Shown: positions 25,252 through 38,238, counted from the stretch's first letter. The stretch is DNA of 64,000 nt from Tetracentron sinense (GCA_015143295.1 CM026553.1:1984001-2048000); one strand, 5' to 3'. The notes: generated by a model not told the origin, from the sequence alone. Numbers and translations are program-made.

Positions 25252-25822
25252 ACTAGCACAATTCTTGTTTTCTCAATAGCAACAGTACAAGCACCCTTTC
25301 CTCTTCAACATCAGCCCATCAGCATACTTATTTTCCTTTAAAACATTTAAGTAAATGTCTTTAACTTGTCATTTCATTTACTTTAAGTTTTAAATTAAAA
25401 TAAGGAAGTACCCCCCATTTGGATTCAATAAAAAAAATACTAGAAAATTCAATTCCTTATAAATCAAAATTTCATTTTCTAGTTTTAGGCTAAAAACTGA
25501 AAATCTCGCTCATCGTAAGATTTTCGATAGTCGAGTTAACCACTTTATACTTAATAATAAAATCTCATAAAATCACATATATTTATTTAACTTATAAACA
25601 TCCATTTCTAGGGAAAATCATCTCAAAATTCAACAATTTATGTTTTTGCTAAAACCACACCCCTTCTAGAATTTCTGACATTCCTGCACTCAGTCATTTT
25701 AAATTTTTACTTAAGATCATTAAGGAACAAGACAACATATATATTAAAATGTATCTTTGACCATTTAAACCCTTATTAATCATATTGATGACATGAAAGA
25801 AAATTTAGGTCTCTACAATGTG

Positions 25823-27193
25823 GCTACCTATGCAGACAGTAGGTATCTATCTAGGTTACTAGAGTGAAAGCCCCTACTGCCAGTAGGAGAGGACTACCTA
25901 CCCAAATAGCATAAAAGACACCATTGTAAGAAAAAGATGAAAAAGAGAAGCCAATAAAAATTCTTACAATATAGGTATGTTTGTCAGGAAAAGAAAAGAG
26001 AAGAAAATTGCATAAAGACAAACAATGGAGAATGATGCACTTAAATTAAAAAATTCTGTATATTTTGGATCTAACTAGGTTTGACTTCTAATATTGTGAT
26101 TTTTGAAGTTTCCTTAGTGGTATAATGTCAAATCCTCACTAGGAATAGAAACTTGAGATTGGAGTCCATTCAGATCCCCACTACACACTTGGCCTTCTGA
26201 AAAACTACACACTAAATGTGACCAAGTGATTGTGTCTCTGTTTGACTGCCCTATGTGATTAAAATTAGGTAAATTTATCCTAATTTGCTTTAATCTAAAA
26301 TTGTTATATTTTATTAGGCATGAAATAATTGTTTCTAGCTTGGAATGCTCTTTATGCATCTATGAGGAAGATGTTGCCATTCTTGGACTCAGAGGGAGCC
26401 ATTGTCAAAATGGATATCATGTGTCATTCCATACGGCCAATTTTGATCATATTATGTTGTTGCATCATCTTGATTTGTGCCCTATTTTCAGGATACTTGT
26501 TGTGATGCTTCATGATATTTTTGGATGGGTTACTACATGCTTTGATGGTAGGGATATATGATACTTGTTGGATGATATCGGATTGTCTATTCCCTGCTCA
26601 CCTTATTCTCATCTATTTATTATGAATTGGTACTATTGATTTATACTTGAATGCTTGGTTTTGCTCTGATTGTATATTTCCTAGATTTCCTTGGGCATTC
26701 ATGCCAAAAAGGGGGAGAGAGGGGGAGAGAGATAACTCACATAAGGGGAGATGTCTCTCATAGGGGGAGAGCAATTGAACCTTTAACATGATTCTAATCT
26801 CATTACTCACATAGGGGGAGAACACACTTTGTTACCTTGTTATTGCTCCCACTTCACTTGTCTTTGTGTGGTAATGATTATGATTAATGTGGTTAGTGTT
26901 TGACTTATGAACTTGTATGTTTCCCATGCTTCACCTCTATTCTTTGTTTTAGCATGTGCAGATTTTCAATAAAGCAGACAGCGTCGTTCCTCATCTTCAT
27001 GATAAGAAGTTGTTGATTGGTCAAATGGTAAGATTGTCAAATCATGTAAGATTCGAGTTTTATAACTCTTGGCTGTTTCCAAGCTTGAGTCATGTAAAAG
27101 TCATAGTTTCTGTTTTGTTATTCAGTTTAGGAGAGTATGGTCTTTGTCACATTCGTAAGTGTTGTTTTGTCACGGAATTGCCAAAGGGGGGAT
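25823..27193 (+). other. SIRE 3' region (right part) with purine tracts
   Basis: This continues the region interrupted at 18079. It includes several AGGGGGAGA-type tracts (26708-26734, 26757-26772, 26811-26821), as often seen upstream of the 3' LTR in SIRE-like elements. It ends with a purine tract CCAAAGGGGGGATT at 27181-27194 beside the LTR. Short open frames exist (for example 26956-27198), but no domain is recognisable. Confidence 0.6.
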
Positions 27194-28590
27194 TGTAAAG
27201 TCCAGATTTTGATTGGTGAATTTCATAAGACAAACCATTTTTAAAGGGTGTTTTTGTCTAAGAAGCTTCAAGCGTCAAAATCCATGAGAAGACGAAGACA
27301 AGTTGTTGATCATGAGCTGCATACGTGCCTAGGAATGGTAAGAGACCTAGTTGACATTTACCCTATGAGAAATTGACTTAGACAATATCTAATATACCCT
27401 AGGTGATTAGAAACATGCCAAGGAAGTTAAAAATCAGTTTCTAGGCTTCATCTATGTTGGTGGTTCGAACGATGGAATGATTGTTCAAACCACGGAGCCA
27501 AAAATGTAAGGAAAAAAAATCCGGTAACTCGAGTTATGGGGTGGTTCGAACCACCCCATGGGCATTCGAATGACCAAGGGGTGGTTTGAACAACCCCCTT
27601 GTGCATTCGAACCACCTTGCAGGAAATCAATATTTGGAATGTTTTTTTTTCCCAACCATGGAATGATTGTTCAAACCACGGAGCCAAAAATGTATGGAGA
27701 AAAAATCCAGTAACTCGAGTTATGGGGTGGTTCGAACCACCCCATGGGCGTTCGAACAACCAAGGGGTGGTTCGCCCATGGGGTGGTTCGAACAACCCCC
27801 TTGGGCATTCGAACCACCTTGCGGGAAATCAATATTTGGAATGCTTCTTTTTCCCCTTTTTGGTTTACCCATATATACCATTGTTACCAAACACAATTTA
27901 GGGCTTTTGAGAATGAGTAGAGAGGCTCCCAAAGTTGTTCTAGAGTTCCCTAATTGTGGATGATTTATCCCTTTGAGCTCTCTCTCATGTTTTAGACTAG
28001 AGTGCAAATTCTTTATCAAAAAAACTTTCAACTTGCATTATTGATTCTCACTGTTCATGAGATCACCTATGTCATTGTTAAACCGAATTATACCCCTCAA
28101 ACTCCTTGTGAGTATAAATTTGGTTGGAACATGCCAAAGCCTTCTTTGAAGTAGATCAGTCCCTTTAGCGGATTATGGTTGTTGTGGTTAGAGAAATCAT
28201 AAGCCGCCTTGGCGGAGATCGATTGAGAGATCGTGGTTGCAGAGTTTTGAGAGGAACACAATCAGCTGTTGGTTGATCACGTTGGCTTGCGATCGCGTGA
28301 CTATTTATTGAGGCGTTGAGGACAGGTTACTAAGGATCGTTGTGTCAAGTCCGGTTGGGTATAGTACAATTCTATAAGCATTTGTTGCTTTTGCTTTTAG
28401 TTAAATCTCTTTCATCTGGATGAAGTCCCGTGGTTTTTCCCGAGAGGGTTTTCCACGTAAAAATCTTGGTGTTGTGTTTTGTGTGCTTGATTGGTTGTTT
28501 ACCGTTTTCGCAAATTTAATTGATAAAATTAAAATTGGTAGATAGACCTTTGAAAACTTATTCACCCCCACCCCTCTAGGTCTTGTTGAT
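27194..28590 (+). mobile_element. SIRE-type copia 3' LTR
   Basis: It starts TGTAAAGTCCAG right after a purine tract. It ends near the typical SIRE terminus TTCACCCCCACCCCTCTAGG (28561-28580); the exact last base is uncertain, and 28590 is an estimate. It contains a roughly 180-bp tandem duplication (27464-27842) and a TATATA box (27872-27877), followed by a TTTAGGGC leader. It pairs with the RNase H remnant at 17000. Confidence 0.78.
27464..27842 (+). repeat. ~180-bp tandem duplication rich in GGTTCGAACC palindromes
   Basis: Two copies (27464-27641 and 27656-27842) share ATGATTGTTCAAACCACGG, AACTCGAGTTATGGGG and GTGGTTCGAACCACCCC. Each copy holds several TTCGAA-centred near-palindromes. The second copy ends about 50 bp before the TATATA box. 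Confidence 0.88.
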
Positions 28591-29822
28591 ATATAAAGGG
28601 GTAATTTTAGATATATTTACCACCTCAGAAAATAAATGTGGAGAGATATTTTTGTCAGTTAGAAAAATATATGTGAAGATGAGTACTATTGACATTTTGA
28701 GAAATATATCTAAAGAGGGGTAATTTTGTCATTTTCAAAATATAATTAATGAGACGAAAATTTTACATGAAAGTGACATGCAAATTTTTAAAATATAAGT
28801 CATTTTTTGTAAACATTGATCAAAATTTTGTAAAATGTTTACTTCTGAATGATTTTACATGTAAACAGACACACGGAAAATGACATTTTCTGCAAATTTG
28901 ATTTGTTTTTCCTGTTTTACATCAAAACAAACAAAGCATAAGAGTTTTATTGAGTGAAAATTTTCAATAGATCAGGAGTTTCCCTTTTTAGTAATCAATT
29001 CTAGGACCTCTTCCTAATCCTGAGGGGCACACTGTCATCATCCTAACTAGCTAGAGTTGCTGATAAAAGTTTTTAATATTATCTCTTGGTTGAAATGAAA
29101 AATTTTGATGGTTGCTATCTAGGTAACTTTAATCATGCCTAAGTTAGGGTATCTTTTTGTTGTCCGCATTCCTTAAAATGTTGAAGATATTTCTTTCTCT
29201 AAGCTAGGGATTGTCAAGGAAGTCGGAGAAATCATCTAAATTCCAAACTAGCTTACATCATAAACCACTAACATAAATATGACATTAGCTAATGAATTAG
29301 ATACGTTGTAGTCACACTCTCAGAATAGCCAATATTGGAAAACATCAAATTGTGTTCCTTTCTTTTGCTAAGACTAATAAAGCCTGGCACTTTACAAGGT
29401 TTTTCATTTGATAATATACATTTTCTTTTGAGAACTAGATGTATCAAGCTTCTCATCTCTTAGGTTGAAATTCCCGTGAGACTTTTTTCTTTTTAAGGGA
29501 ACATCCTCAGTGGGAGGGCCAATGAGATATACAATTCCTTTGAGACTTCTAATACAGCAAAATAAGAATTATTTAAATCTCACAAAGAATGATAAGACTT
29601 GAAATCTCGTTATGGTAAGAATAATTTTGTTAGAAACCTTGATAAAGTGACTCAAATATCCTAACAACTTCAATGACAAAGTGCAGAGTGAAAATTTTTA
29701 TAAGTCTCTTCAAAAGAAATGACCCTAAGAGATAGTAAGTATTGCATGTCTTGCCTACCCAAAAGAAATCTCAATCACATTCTCAATCTAAATTCTTCCA
29801 ATTGTGAGGATGATGATGAACT
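28591..29822. other. AT-rich stretch with no recognised gene
   Basis: No long open frame, LTR terminus or repeat array could be identified. It may be old, decayed transposon DNA. Confidence 0.5.
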
Positions 29823-30501
29823 TGTAGTGACCTGAATTTTTATTCACCGGTATTCGTGCAATTTATTTAAATTTTCTGGAAAGTGTGTTTAATTTTAATG
29901 CATTTATTTCTATGAAAATTATTGTGGAAAGTTTAGAAGTTGAAACCCAATTATATTTTTCATTTGAGCATATTTTTATGATTTAATTTCTTGAAATCAA
30001 AGCAATCAAAAAAGTAGCAAAAGACTTTTGAAAAAGAAGAAAAAAAAAAGGGAAATTAGACTTGTCAGAGTTCCAATCAATCAAGCCATAAGCTGCAATC
30101 AATCAGACAAAACTAGAAATATTTCTAGGACTCAGAATCCCCGATCGGAGGTAACAGTATCGATCAATCGCCCATAAGCTCCAATCGTTCGGAAATCACG
30201 CATAGAAATTCAAAAAAACGTCTATTTCCGATTTTTTAACTTCCCTTGGGTTCCCAACCTTATAAATAACTCTTTAACTCATGAGTTAGGGTTTCCAAAG
30301 TCTCCTAAACCTAAGAGAGAGAGAGAGAGAAGGGAATTCTAAGAGTTTTTGCAAGAGGATCCAGTTGAAGAAGAAGGGTCGCTTGAGAATCAAGATCCAA
30401 GCATTCGCAAGTGGTTGATTATATGAAGACGATCTTATGAGGTAAGATGCTTTATAATTAACAATTTAATTGATAGGATTGTCAATTGTAGATCAAGAAT
30501 G
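29823..30501 (+). mobile_element. truncated gypsy LTR (5' part)
   Basis: It starts TGTAGTGACCTGAAT and has decayed palindromes (30071-30192), TATAAATA at 30261-30268 and a GA-rich leader. It is cut at 30501 by the SIRE LTR starting at 30502. No other half was found. Confidence 0.72.
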
Positions 30502-32061
30502 TGTAAGCCTCCAGGTTTTCTATCTAAGGTAACATCATTGATTTTGATGATAACACAACAATGGAATAGGATATGTGTTACTAATGTTTCTATTGAGTTT
30601 ATGCAAAAATCAGAATATAAAGAGCATTAGCAAAGTCACTCAAGGAAAAAGCATGAAAGTGACACCATCTATGAGAAGATCCTTTATCAAGTCAAAGCAA
30701 TTCATTTGGATCAAATTGAAGATCAATGAAGATTGAAGAAGAATGATGATCTTGAAGCTAAAGAAGTCAAATCAAAAGATTCAAGATCAAGTGGAAGACC
30801 AACTCTCAAGAAGGTTTAGAGTATCATTTATTATCTCTTAAGAGAGTTTAGGACTTGAGTAAAAAGCCCTCAAAGTTTGGTTGTTAAAATGCTCATAAAC
30901 TTAGATTGACCCTAAGTTCTTTAGGATCAACTTGAAAAACACTTAAATGACCTAAAAAAATTGGTAATCATCTTGATTAGGATGAGAGAGAAGACCTTGG
31001 AATCAAATCCCATCATTAAAATATCAAAAAATAGATTTTGTACAAAAATTACACTATTTAGTTGACTAGATGGAGTCATCAGGTTGACTAGATAGGCCAA
31101 TTTTTTACTGGCTATTTATTTTGCAAAACCAGAAATATTTGAGACCTATTTTGACCATAAGTATAGCAGAATTGAGATTTGATCATTAGAGACAAATTGT
31201 TTCCTTTTGAATTTTAAGTGGAATAGGAAGTTAAATCACCTAATTTCATTAAGTCAATCAAAATTTATGGTCAAAATACGGAAGAAGACAAAACTGGAGC
31301 ACCATTCAGTCGTTTGGATGGACCAGCCAACGTTAGGACCCACTTAGACTAAAAATAAAGCAGAATTAAGATTTGATCATTAGACACAAAATTATTCCTC
31401 CTTGAATTTTGAGTCTACTGAAGTCGAATCATGAACAAAATAAGAACTCCAATCATTCTAAATCATTCAATCAATCACTCACAAGCTTAGATTTTCAAAT
31501 ATATTAAGTATACCCTAAAAATCCGAAATCTCATTTCTTGAGCTATTCAACTCCAATCTTTGATAGATTTTTAGAGAGCTTTAAAATGATCATCCAACTC
31601 ATGTTAAGGAGTATTTTATGATTGTAAAAACACTTCTATACAAAGAGTGTAAGAAATCAATTAGAATCGGTAGATTCTTGTACTTGAAGTGAGAAGCTTC
31701 ATTGTAAAGAAGGATCTTCACCTGGAAGAAGATTATGGAAGTTAAGAGAGGAGATTCTCTTGCAAGTGTAATGGTTTAGTCTTCACTTGGAAGAAGACTT
31801 GTGATTGGGAATAAATCATGGTGAATCCTCTAGCGGTATAGCTTGAGGTGGGGACATAAGCCGGATTGCCGAACCTCGTGAACAAAGTCTTTGAGTTTGA
31901 ATTCCTTAAATCTTTCTTTATTTCTTTCTGTAGCTTTCATTTTAGAATTGATAGTTGCATTCCCTTGATTAATTTAAATTCCGCAAAAGGGACTAAGTTA
32001 GAACTTTAAATTTGCCAAGACCCTATTCACCCCCTCCTCTTGGGTCAATTCTTGGGCAACA
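30502..32061 (+). mobile_element. SIRE-type copia 5' LTR
   Basis: It runs from TGTAAGCCTCCAGG to GGGTCAATTCTTGGGCAACA, 1560 bp. Its right end is followed immediately by a primer site and a gag start, so it is a 5' LTR. The sequence parallels the reversed LTR at 15584-16999. GAATG at 30497-30501 is the likely target copy. Palindromic motifs of the AGTTGACTAGAT and CATTCAGTCGTTTGGATGG type lie at 31059-31330. Confidence 0.85.
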
Positions 32062-32063
32062 AT

Positions 32064-32075
32064 TGGTATTAGAGC
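32064..32075 (+). other. primer binding site (tRNA-iMet variant)
   Basis: TGGTATTAGAGC differs by one base from the canonical TGGTATCAGAGC. It lies two bases beyond the LTR end at 32061. Confidence 0.85.
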
Positions 32076-32132
32076 CTAGGTCTCTTTTTATAAAGATTTA
32101 ACAAATCTTAGAGAAAATATAATTTGGCAAAA

Positions 32133-32334
32133 ATGTTTAATATATATGCATCTACCCTTAGAGAAGTATAATCAACTCTTAGACCTCCTTTGTTTGAGGG
32201 AGAAAACTATAACTATTGGAAAGTTAGAATGATGTATTTCATTTAAGCTTTAGACTATACATGTTGGCAGCTTATTGTCAATGGTCCCCTCATCTCCACT
32301 AAAATTTTAGATGGTACTCAAGTACCAATGAATT
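32133..32334 (+). pseudogene. SIRE-type copia gag, N-terminal fragment
   Basis: ATG at 32133 opens MFNIYASTLREV, followed by a stop. The same frame continues STLRPPLFEGENYNYWKVRMMYFI, the copia gag signature (PPLFDG-NY-YWK-RM). The fragment ends near 32334, where SIRE LTR sequence resumes. At least two stops make it non-functional. Confidence 0.82.
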
Positions 32335-32424
32335 GACCAAGATAATCATTCCCATTATTAAGGTTAAGAAAAATGGATTTCAAGATTTTGAGCAAAAATT
32401 GCTCTATCTAGTCGACTATATGGA
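32335..32424 (+). mobile_element. SIRE LTR fragment (left of copia insertion)
   Basis: This 90-bp piece is about 90% identical by eye to 34660-34749 and to a second tandem unit at 34772-34840. All carry GCTCTATCTAGT(C/T)(G/A)ACTATATGGA. It looks like one unit of a SIRE LTR tandem array separated from the others by the insertion at 32425. Confidence 0.65.
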
Positions 32425-34537
32425 TGTTAGACATTATGCCAAGAAAAGTCATTTAGATTGTAAGATTCTTATTAATTAGATTAATAGAGACATCTTCTTT
32501 ATCTATTGTGAATTCATTATGGGTAATTGACCATGATCATGAGATTATCTATACGATATAAGTTATCGACAAATGCCCATAGGATATATTGTAGGAAAGC
32601 TATGTGATTAGACAATCATAGGCAGATATAGCTTTCAAGTTCCTTATACCTTATATAGTCACAGCTATGGGTTAAGCTGGGCACTTCACTTATATGGCTG
32701 CCACAATGCTAAGATGTTCTCAATGGTTGAGATATAGTTTTATCTCAAACTATTGTAGTGGAGACTATACATCAACATATGGGTGCTTAAATATACACTG
32801 ACTGATTACATGCAATGAGAGACATCTTGAATAAACATACTATTAGATAGTTGGTCTCTTATTCATATTGAACAATTTCGATGTTCCTTAGATCTGATGA
32901 ATTCATTTATAACTGAGTAGTGATCTAACTGTTTTGATTCCACCTAAGTACTCTCTAATTGAGGGACTATGATAAGGTGACAGTTGGATAATCAGAAAGT
33001 TGTTCGAGTCATGATGAATTTCAAACAAGAAATCCATGCTCATTAAATTGAGAGTTTATCCAAGTTCTGGATAAGACAGTCGATTAAGCTTAAAGTTTTT
33101 CTCAAAATGTTTTACATGAGAAATGGTTTTTCATGGCTTAATTAAATGTCTTGGAAACCCGGATGATGTACAATGGGCTATGAGTTAGATAGTATATTAA
33201 TCTCGAAGGCCATTAGGGATAATGTTATTGGAAGGATTAAATCGAATTAAAAATTGGTTAATGTTTTTACACTGGATTCAATTGCAACATGGATATCTCA
33301 TGTCACTTGTAATTTCAATGTCATTCCTATTTAGGGGTCAATGGGATAACATTGGGTAAGCCAGGGTTAGAATATCTCAACGCAATCTGTGGAGATGCTT
33401 ACATAAGAAATACAAGCTCAATTAATAGATTAAATGTTAATTTATAATTTAAATGGATTAAAAGTTAATCTTTATAAAAGGGATTAAATGTTAATCTAAA
33501 TTAAAGGATAATAATAATGATTATTTAACTAACCCAATATAAGGGGAAATGAGTGTGACCTATAATCTTAAAACCCAACTAGAAGTGGACCTTATTGGTG
33601 GGCCAAAGCCCATGAGATTAACTTCCTAGAGTGGGCGCCCATTTGGAGAATCCCTATTATGTAGGGAGTTTGTTAGTTAAAAAATTATTAATTAATTAGT
33701 CCTTATCTTAAGGGATTAGATTTCATTCTTGGAAAACAAGAAACAAAAGGATAAGATTAAGTTTTATCAAAAACTTGGAGTGCAAGGCACACTCTACCTC
33801 ACACCCACTATAGCTCACGCCCACCCCTTTTTGGGGTTTCTAATTTGATTTGAATCCCTAATTGTTAGGGAGTTTGTTGGTATCCCTAGAATTTAGGGAA
33901 TTAGTTATATTCCATTAATTAAGAATCCTTTTAGGAAAATGAATCATAAATTAGAAAGTTTATTATAACTAATTAGTTATAGAAAAACATGGAGTTTAAT
34001 TAATGATAAGAGTTATCATTATTTAGTAACTCTTTTAAGGGATAACTTTTAATTAGATTAGGATTAGGATTTGATCCAAATCTATATATACCCAATACCC
34101 CAAAACGTGTGGGAAGAATGGTAATTATTCATTATTTTCTCCTCTAAATCATGAGCTAGAGAGAGAGAATACCCTCTCTAATTTTTGCGAGCTTCAAGGG
34201 ACACTCCAAGTTGTTTTTGAAGGCTAGGGTTTTGAACTCTAAGGTTTTGTGTGATAGAAAGTCTACTCTAACATTCTTCTTCTATTCGTTTCTTCAATTC
34301 CAAGTAGAGATTCAAAAGCTTCGCGGTGATAGTGAAGAACAAGGATCGAGTTTTGAGTATTTCTTCGAGAAATCTCTACAAAGAGTTCTGACGCTTCATC
34401 TTGTTTTGTGCTTCACCGGTGAACATCATTCACCGAGGTAATTATCTAAACATGTAGTTAGAATTATTTGTTTTCTATGGTATAAAGATTTTCAGGATTC
34501 AGTTTTCCGTATAAATTTTTTATTTGGATTCTCTTCA
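32425..34537 (+). mobile_element. Ty1/copia LTR (TGTTAGACAT family)
   Basis: It starts TGTTAGACATTATGCC and runs 2113 bp to GGATTCTCTTCA. It parallels the LTR pieces at 45034-46499 (+) and 46500-50590 (-). Shared landmarks are TTGACCATGATCATGAGAT, CACTTATATGGCTGCC and, near the end, CACCGGTGAACATCATTCAC. No matching duplication was found on the right, where a gypsy fragment follows, so one side is rearranged. Confidence 0.82.
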
Positions 34538-34655
34538 AAAACAAGTTTCTCATTATTATTGATAACCATTCAAGACATTACAATAAGTTTTAAGCCTTAG
34601 ATACTATTCATAGTACTATTCACCATGCCATGCCATTAAGATCTGGGGTTCTACA
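34538..34655 (-). mobile_element. gypsy LTR fragment (terminal piece)
   Basis: The minus strand begins TGTAGAACCCCAGATC at 34655. The following ACTATTCATAGTACTATTCAC-like sequence resembles the start of the LTR at 18086-20859. Only about 118 bp remain. Confidence 0.6.
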
Positions 34656-35645
34656 AAGGTAATCATTCGCATCATTAAGGTTAAGAAAAATAGATTTCAG
34701 GATTTTGAGCAAAACTTGCTCTATCTAGTTGACTATATGGAGCCACCCAGTCGACTAGATAGGCCAAATTTTAAGAAAAATAGATTTTAGCATTTTGAGC
34801 AAAAATTGCTCTATCTAGTCAACTATATGGAGTCATCCAGTTGACTAGATAGGCCAAAAAATTTACTATATTCGAAAAGACACTGTTGTCTTTTCCAATC
34901 AGCTAAATGAAGCATTCAGTCGACTGGATGGCGCGGGACAAAGTTTTTTACTCTGTAACGGCTATATTTCAAATGACACTTTTCACATTAAATGATACTC
35001 CAACGGCCATGAAACTTTTTGGGCTATAAAATGAAATGATTTATGAACTAAAACAAGAAGTCCAAGACTTTCAATCATTCAATTAATCATTCCAAAGCTT
35101 AAATTTCAAAATCATAGAGTTGAACCTAGAAATCCAAAAAGAATCATTCTTGAGCTATTCAATCACATTCTTTGAGAGACTCTTAGAGAGCTTAAATGTG
35201 ATCTATTAGCTTGTATTGGAAGCAAAATCAGATTGTCATCATCATTCCTTGAAGTGTATGTGAAAATCAAGAATCGGAAGATTCTTGTCCTTGAAGCGGG
35301 GAGCTTTGGAAGTTCTGATCACGACCCGAAAAGTGGACTAAGTCTAGGGAGGATTGTTCTCTTATAACGTTTGATCTCGACTCGGAAGAGAGATTGTAAA
35401 AAGTTTGGGTTTTACCCAGAAAAAGTCTGTACGATAATCAAATTATGATGAATCCTCTTGCGGGTAACTTGAGGTAGGGACGTAGCCAGGATTGTCGAAC
35501 CTCGTGAACAAAAATCGTTGTGTTTGTCTTTCTAGCTCTTGCATTTAATTTTCTGATTTGTATTATTTAATTTTATCAGTTACTAATTATTTGATAAATT
35601 AAATTCCGTACAAAGAATTCAAATTAGAACTTTAAATTTGCCATA
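34656..35645 (+). mobile_element. SIRE LTR fragment (right part)
   Basis: It contains tandem units with CTAGTTGACTATATGG, CAGTCGACTAGATAGG and CAGTCGACTGGATGG (34724-34931) and a TATAAAAT box (35025-35032). It continues with the leader seen in the LTR at 30502 (AAGAATCGGAAGATTCTTG, CGAACCTCGTGAACAAA). It ends at AACTTTAAATTTGCCA, about 60 bp short of the normal LTR end. Confidence 0.8.
34724..34931 (+). repeat. AGTCGACT-type palindrome cluster in SIRE LTR
   Basis: Units include CTAGTTGACTATATGG, CAGTCGACTAGATAGG, CTAGTCAACTATATGG and CAGTCGACTGGATGG, centred on TCGA or a one-base decay. The cluster ends 94 bp before TATAAAAT. Confidence 0.75.
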
Positions 35646-38207
35646 GAGGCATTTTGGTAAAGGTTTACATAGTAAGTAGTTTTGAGTGTACTTTTGCACA
35701 CTCATCACTACCATTGTTGGCATTTCTCAACCCCGGCATTAGGAGACTGACCTAATCACTAACTGGTTGAACCCGGCTAACCCCACTCATTTATTCCAGG
35801 TTAGGTTTGGTGGTTTGGGAATGTGTCATTGAGTTTGAACTCAGATCGACACAAACCTTAACCATTACTAACTCACTGATTTCTCGAACTCGGACCAAAT
35901 ACTTGGGGGGAAAAATACGATTTCCATCTAATCAAGGGAACACAATATGGACGACATCCAAATTTCGTCAAGGCCACATGATCTGGAGGTTTTATGTAGT
36001 CAATCAAGGACAAAAGCATCATCAAATAACTGATTAAAATTTGTTAGGTTGGCAGGGTAACAAGATGCTTCATATAGGTACATGAAGATCTTTAATGTAC
36101 TACAGAGAATTAGTGTGGTGGATTAAGGGTAGAGACAAGAAGAGCAACATATATTTCATTAAGGAAAGAGTAGTGCATAAGAAATAAATATTGTCTATAC
36201 GAATGTAAAGAAGGTGAGTGGTACTTTTTGGTGGAGCTATATTCAAAGTGGTGTACCTTCAACTTTTATGGGGCGATCAAGGGTGGATGGGAACGACGCT
36301 ACATCAACTACTCTGAAATTTTGTAAGGCAATTTTTGGTTACTTTCATTAAAAAGGAATGCCCCCTCTTCTATTATTGCTGCCTCACCAGCTGATGCTCG
36401 TGCAACCTTTAATGCTGGCAAATTGCCATGATCGGATTCTTCAATTATCGATCGGGTGAGGTCATGCAGTCCCAATTCAGTGGCCATATGATTAACGCAG
36501 ACACTATTATGTATCAAGTTATGACAGTTTTCTCATGCCATGTCCTGATGTCCATGGGTTAGGGTTAATATTTAGTTGTTTACCAAACCATGCTTCAGGT
36601 TCATCCTGCTCACCTAAATCCATTTATAATTGGAATTCGACTTCATATATTTATATATGTATTTGCTAGGAGAGGACCCATGCATGCAATGCCCGGGCGT
36701 GAAAAAAAAACTCTAATAGACTCTCTTCATGCCTCTTGTCATAATCCTCTAAAATTTCTCTTATGCATTAATTTGTCTTTACATTCTCTCTCTGTCATTC
36801 TTATCTCTATCCCTATTATAACAATCTCCTCATATCACAATCCCTTAAAATTATTCCTTCTTAGAGGTGTCACATCAGCACCTTTAGAACTCGAGGGACT
36901 GAAGTTTGGAGATAAAAATGATAGTCTTATTTCTTTGTATTATAGTATAAAAGTATAAATTAATTGCTATTGTTAATCATAATTTACATATTATAGAACT
37001 TAAGGAGTACCATATCCTTATTTTTTTGGTGGCCCACTTTGGTGTGTCCATATCGTTTTGTTAGTGATAATTGGTGAGTAGGCCATCTCAACCCAAAACT
37101 ATCATTCCACTGAAGTTCCCCCTCTGAGAATTTAATGCAGGACCTTCTCCTAATGAGGGATGCAACCATGGCCTAGAGGCAGGCGTAGGATATATAAATC
37201 TTAAACTGGCTTTTAAAAAAATTACATTTGACACGATTAGTCCATGTTGACCACATATAAAGATGACAGAGTCACAATTATAGAGATTAACTTATTAAGA
37301 AATACTGACCAGTACAATTTTTTGTATCTTAAATTTTCTTGAACAATTTCAGGATCGCATAATATAAATATAACTAATATAGGTATTTTCAGGTGGTCAG
37401 ATTGACTACCAAAAAAGAAAAAGGTGGTCAGGTTAGGATAGAGGGGCTTCTTGGCGGTTTTGGGTGCATTAGGGCTCGACCCAACCCAATTCGAGCATCA
37501 GTTGCCTGCCCTAGGTTGAGGAATGCCAAACCTAGCCTATCAAAAAAGCAGTCTGTATAGATCAGATGGTCATGATATACCCGTGATTAACTAATAAATA
37601 ACCTATACGGGGGTCTTGTATACAAAGTTTCTGGCACAGTTTTCTTCCATTTCGAAATGGTAAGCCTTAATCTTTAAGGATTAAAGTTGAGAAACTAAGG
37701 TGGTCCGTGGCCATCAGAATCTAACGAGAGATGGCGATGGATTAGCTGCTTATCACGCATATATGTGCAGGACTACTCAATGAAAGAGGCAGTTCAACCT
37801 TCGAATTAAGCTTCGCTTGTAAGCCCACCATCCATCGCCATCGCTCCATCCGTTTATCCACTACTCATCCGACGATGCCGACTCTGCACCTTGTTGTGGG
37901 ACTAGTGGGGCCTAACAATTAATTCATATTTATGATGCCGGCCCACACTTTTGTGGGTCCCACTAACACAATCAGCCCAATACTTTCATGCACGTGGAGG
38001 AATTTTGACGATTTGATAGAGGTTTGGAATGGGATGTTCTTTCTCTTCTTGGCTCGGCATTTGGAGGGTTTTTTTTATATTATTATTATTATCTTACAGG
38101 TATTCTATCAATTTGATGATGTCTTTTACTTATTTAATGCAGAGTTTCTTAGACAGGTGGGTTCCCTCCCGCAAATGACCTTAAGTGACCTCAAGGTGTT
38201 TGTGCGT

Positions 38208-38238
<31 letters not shown>

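Larger units (their letters stand above)
18080..25817 (-). mobile_element. solo gypsy LTR, host of two nested LTRs
   Basis: The minus strand reads TGTAGAGACCTAAATT at 25817 to GGGGTCGTTACA at 18080. It is flanked by a perfect duplication ATGTG (18075-18079 and 25818-25822). Excluding the LTRs at 18086-20859 and 22151-24561 and one copy of each target duplication, it is about 2543 bp. It has a palindrome array at 25107-25251 and a TATA-like box at 25044-25051 (reverse). It landed in the 3' region of the SIRE element. Confidence 0.93.

Noticed and set aside
25979..27198. Envelope-like ORF of the SIRE element
   Set aside because: Only short, unconnected frames remain, with no transmembrane or coiled-coil pattern strong enough to claim an envelope-like gene.
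27448..28031. Several overlapping open frames in the SIRE LTR
   Set aside because: They lie in a palindrome-rich duplicated LTR segment, and frames on both strands mirror each other.
36308..36517. Minus-strand open frame of 69 residues with protein-like composition
   Set aside because: No recognised family, no clear exon borders and no neighbouring coding sequence. It could be an exon remnant, but cannot be supported from sequence alone.
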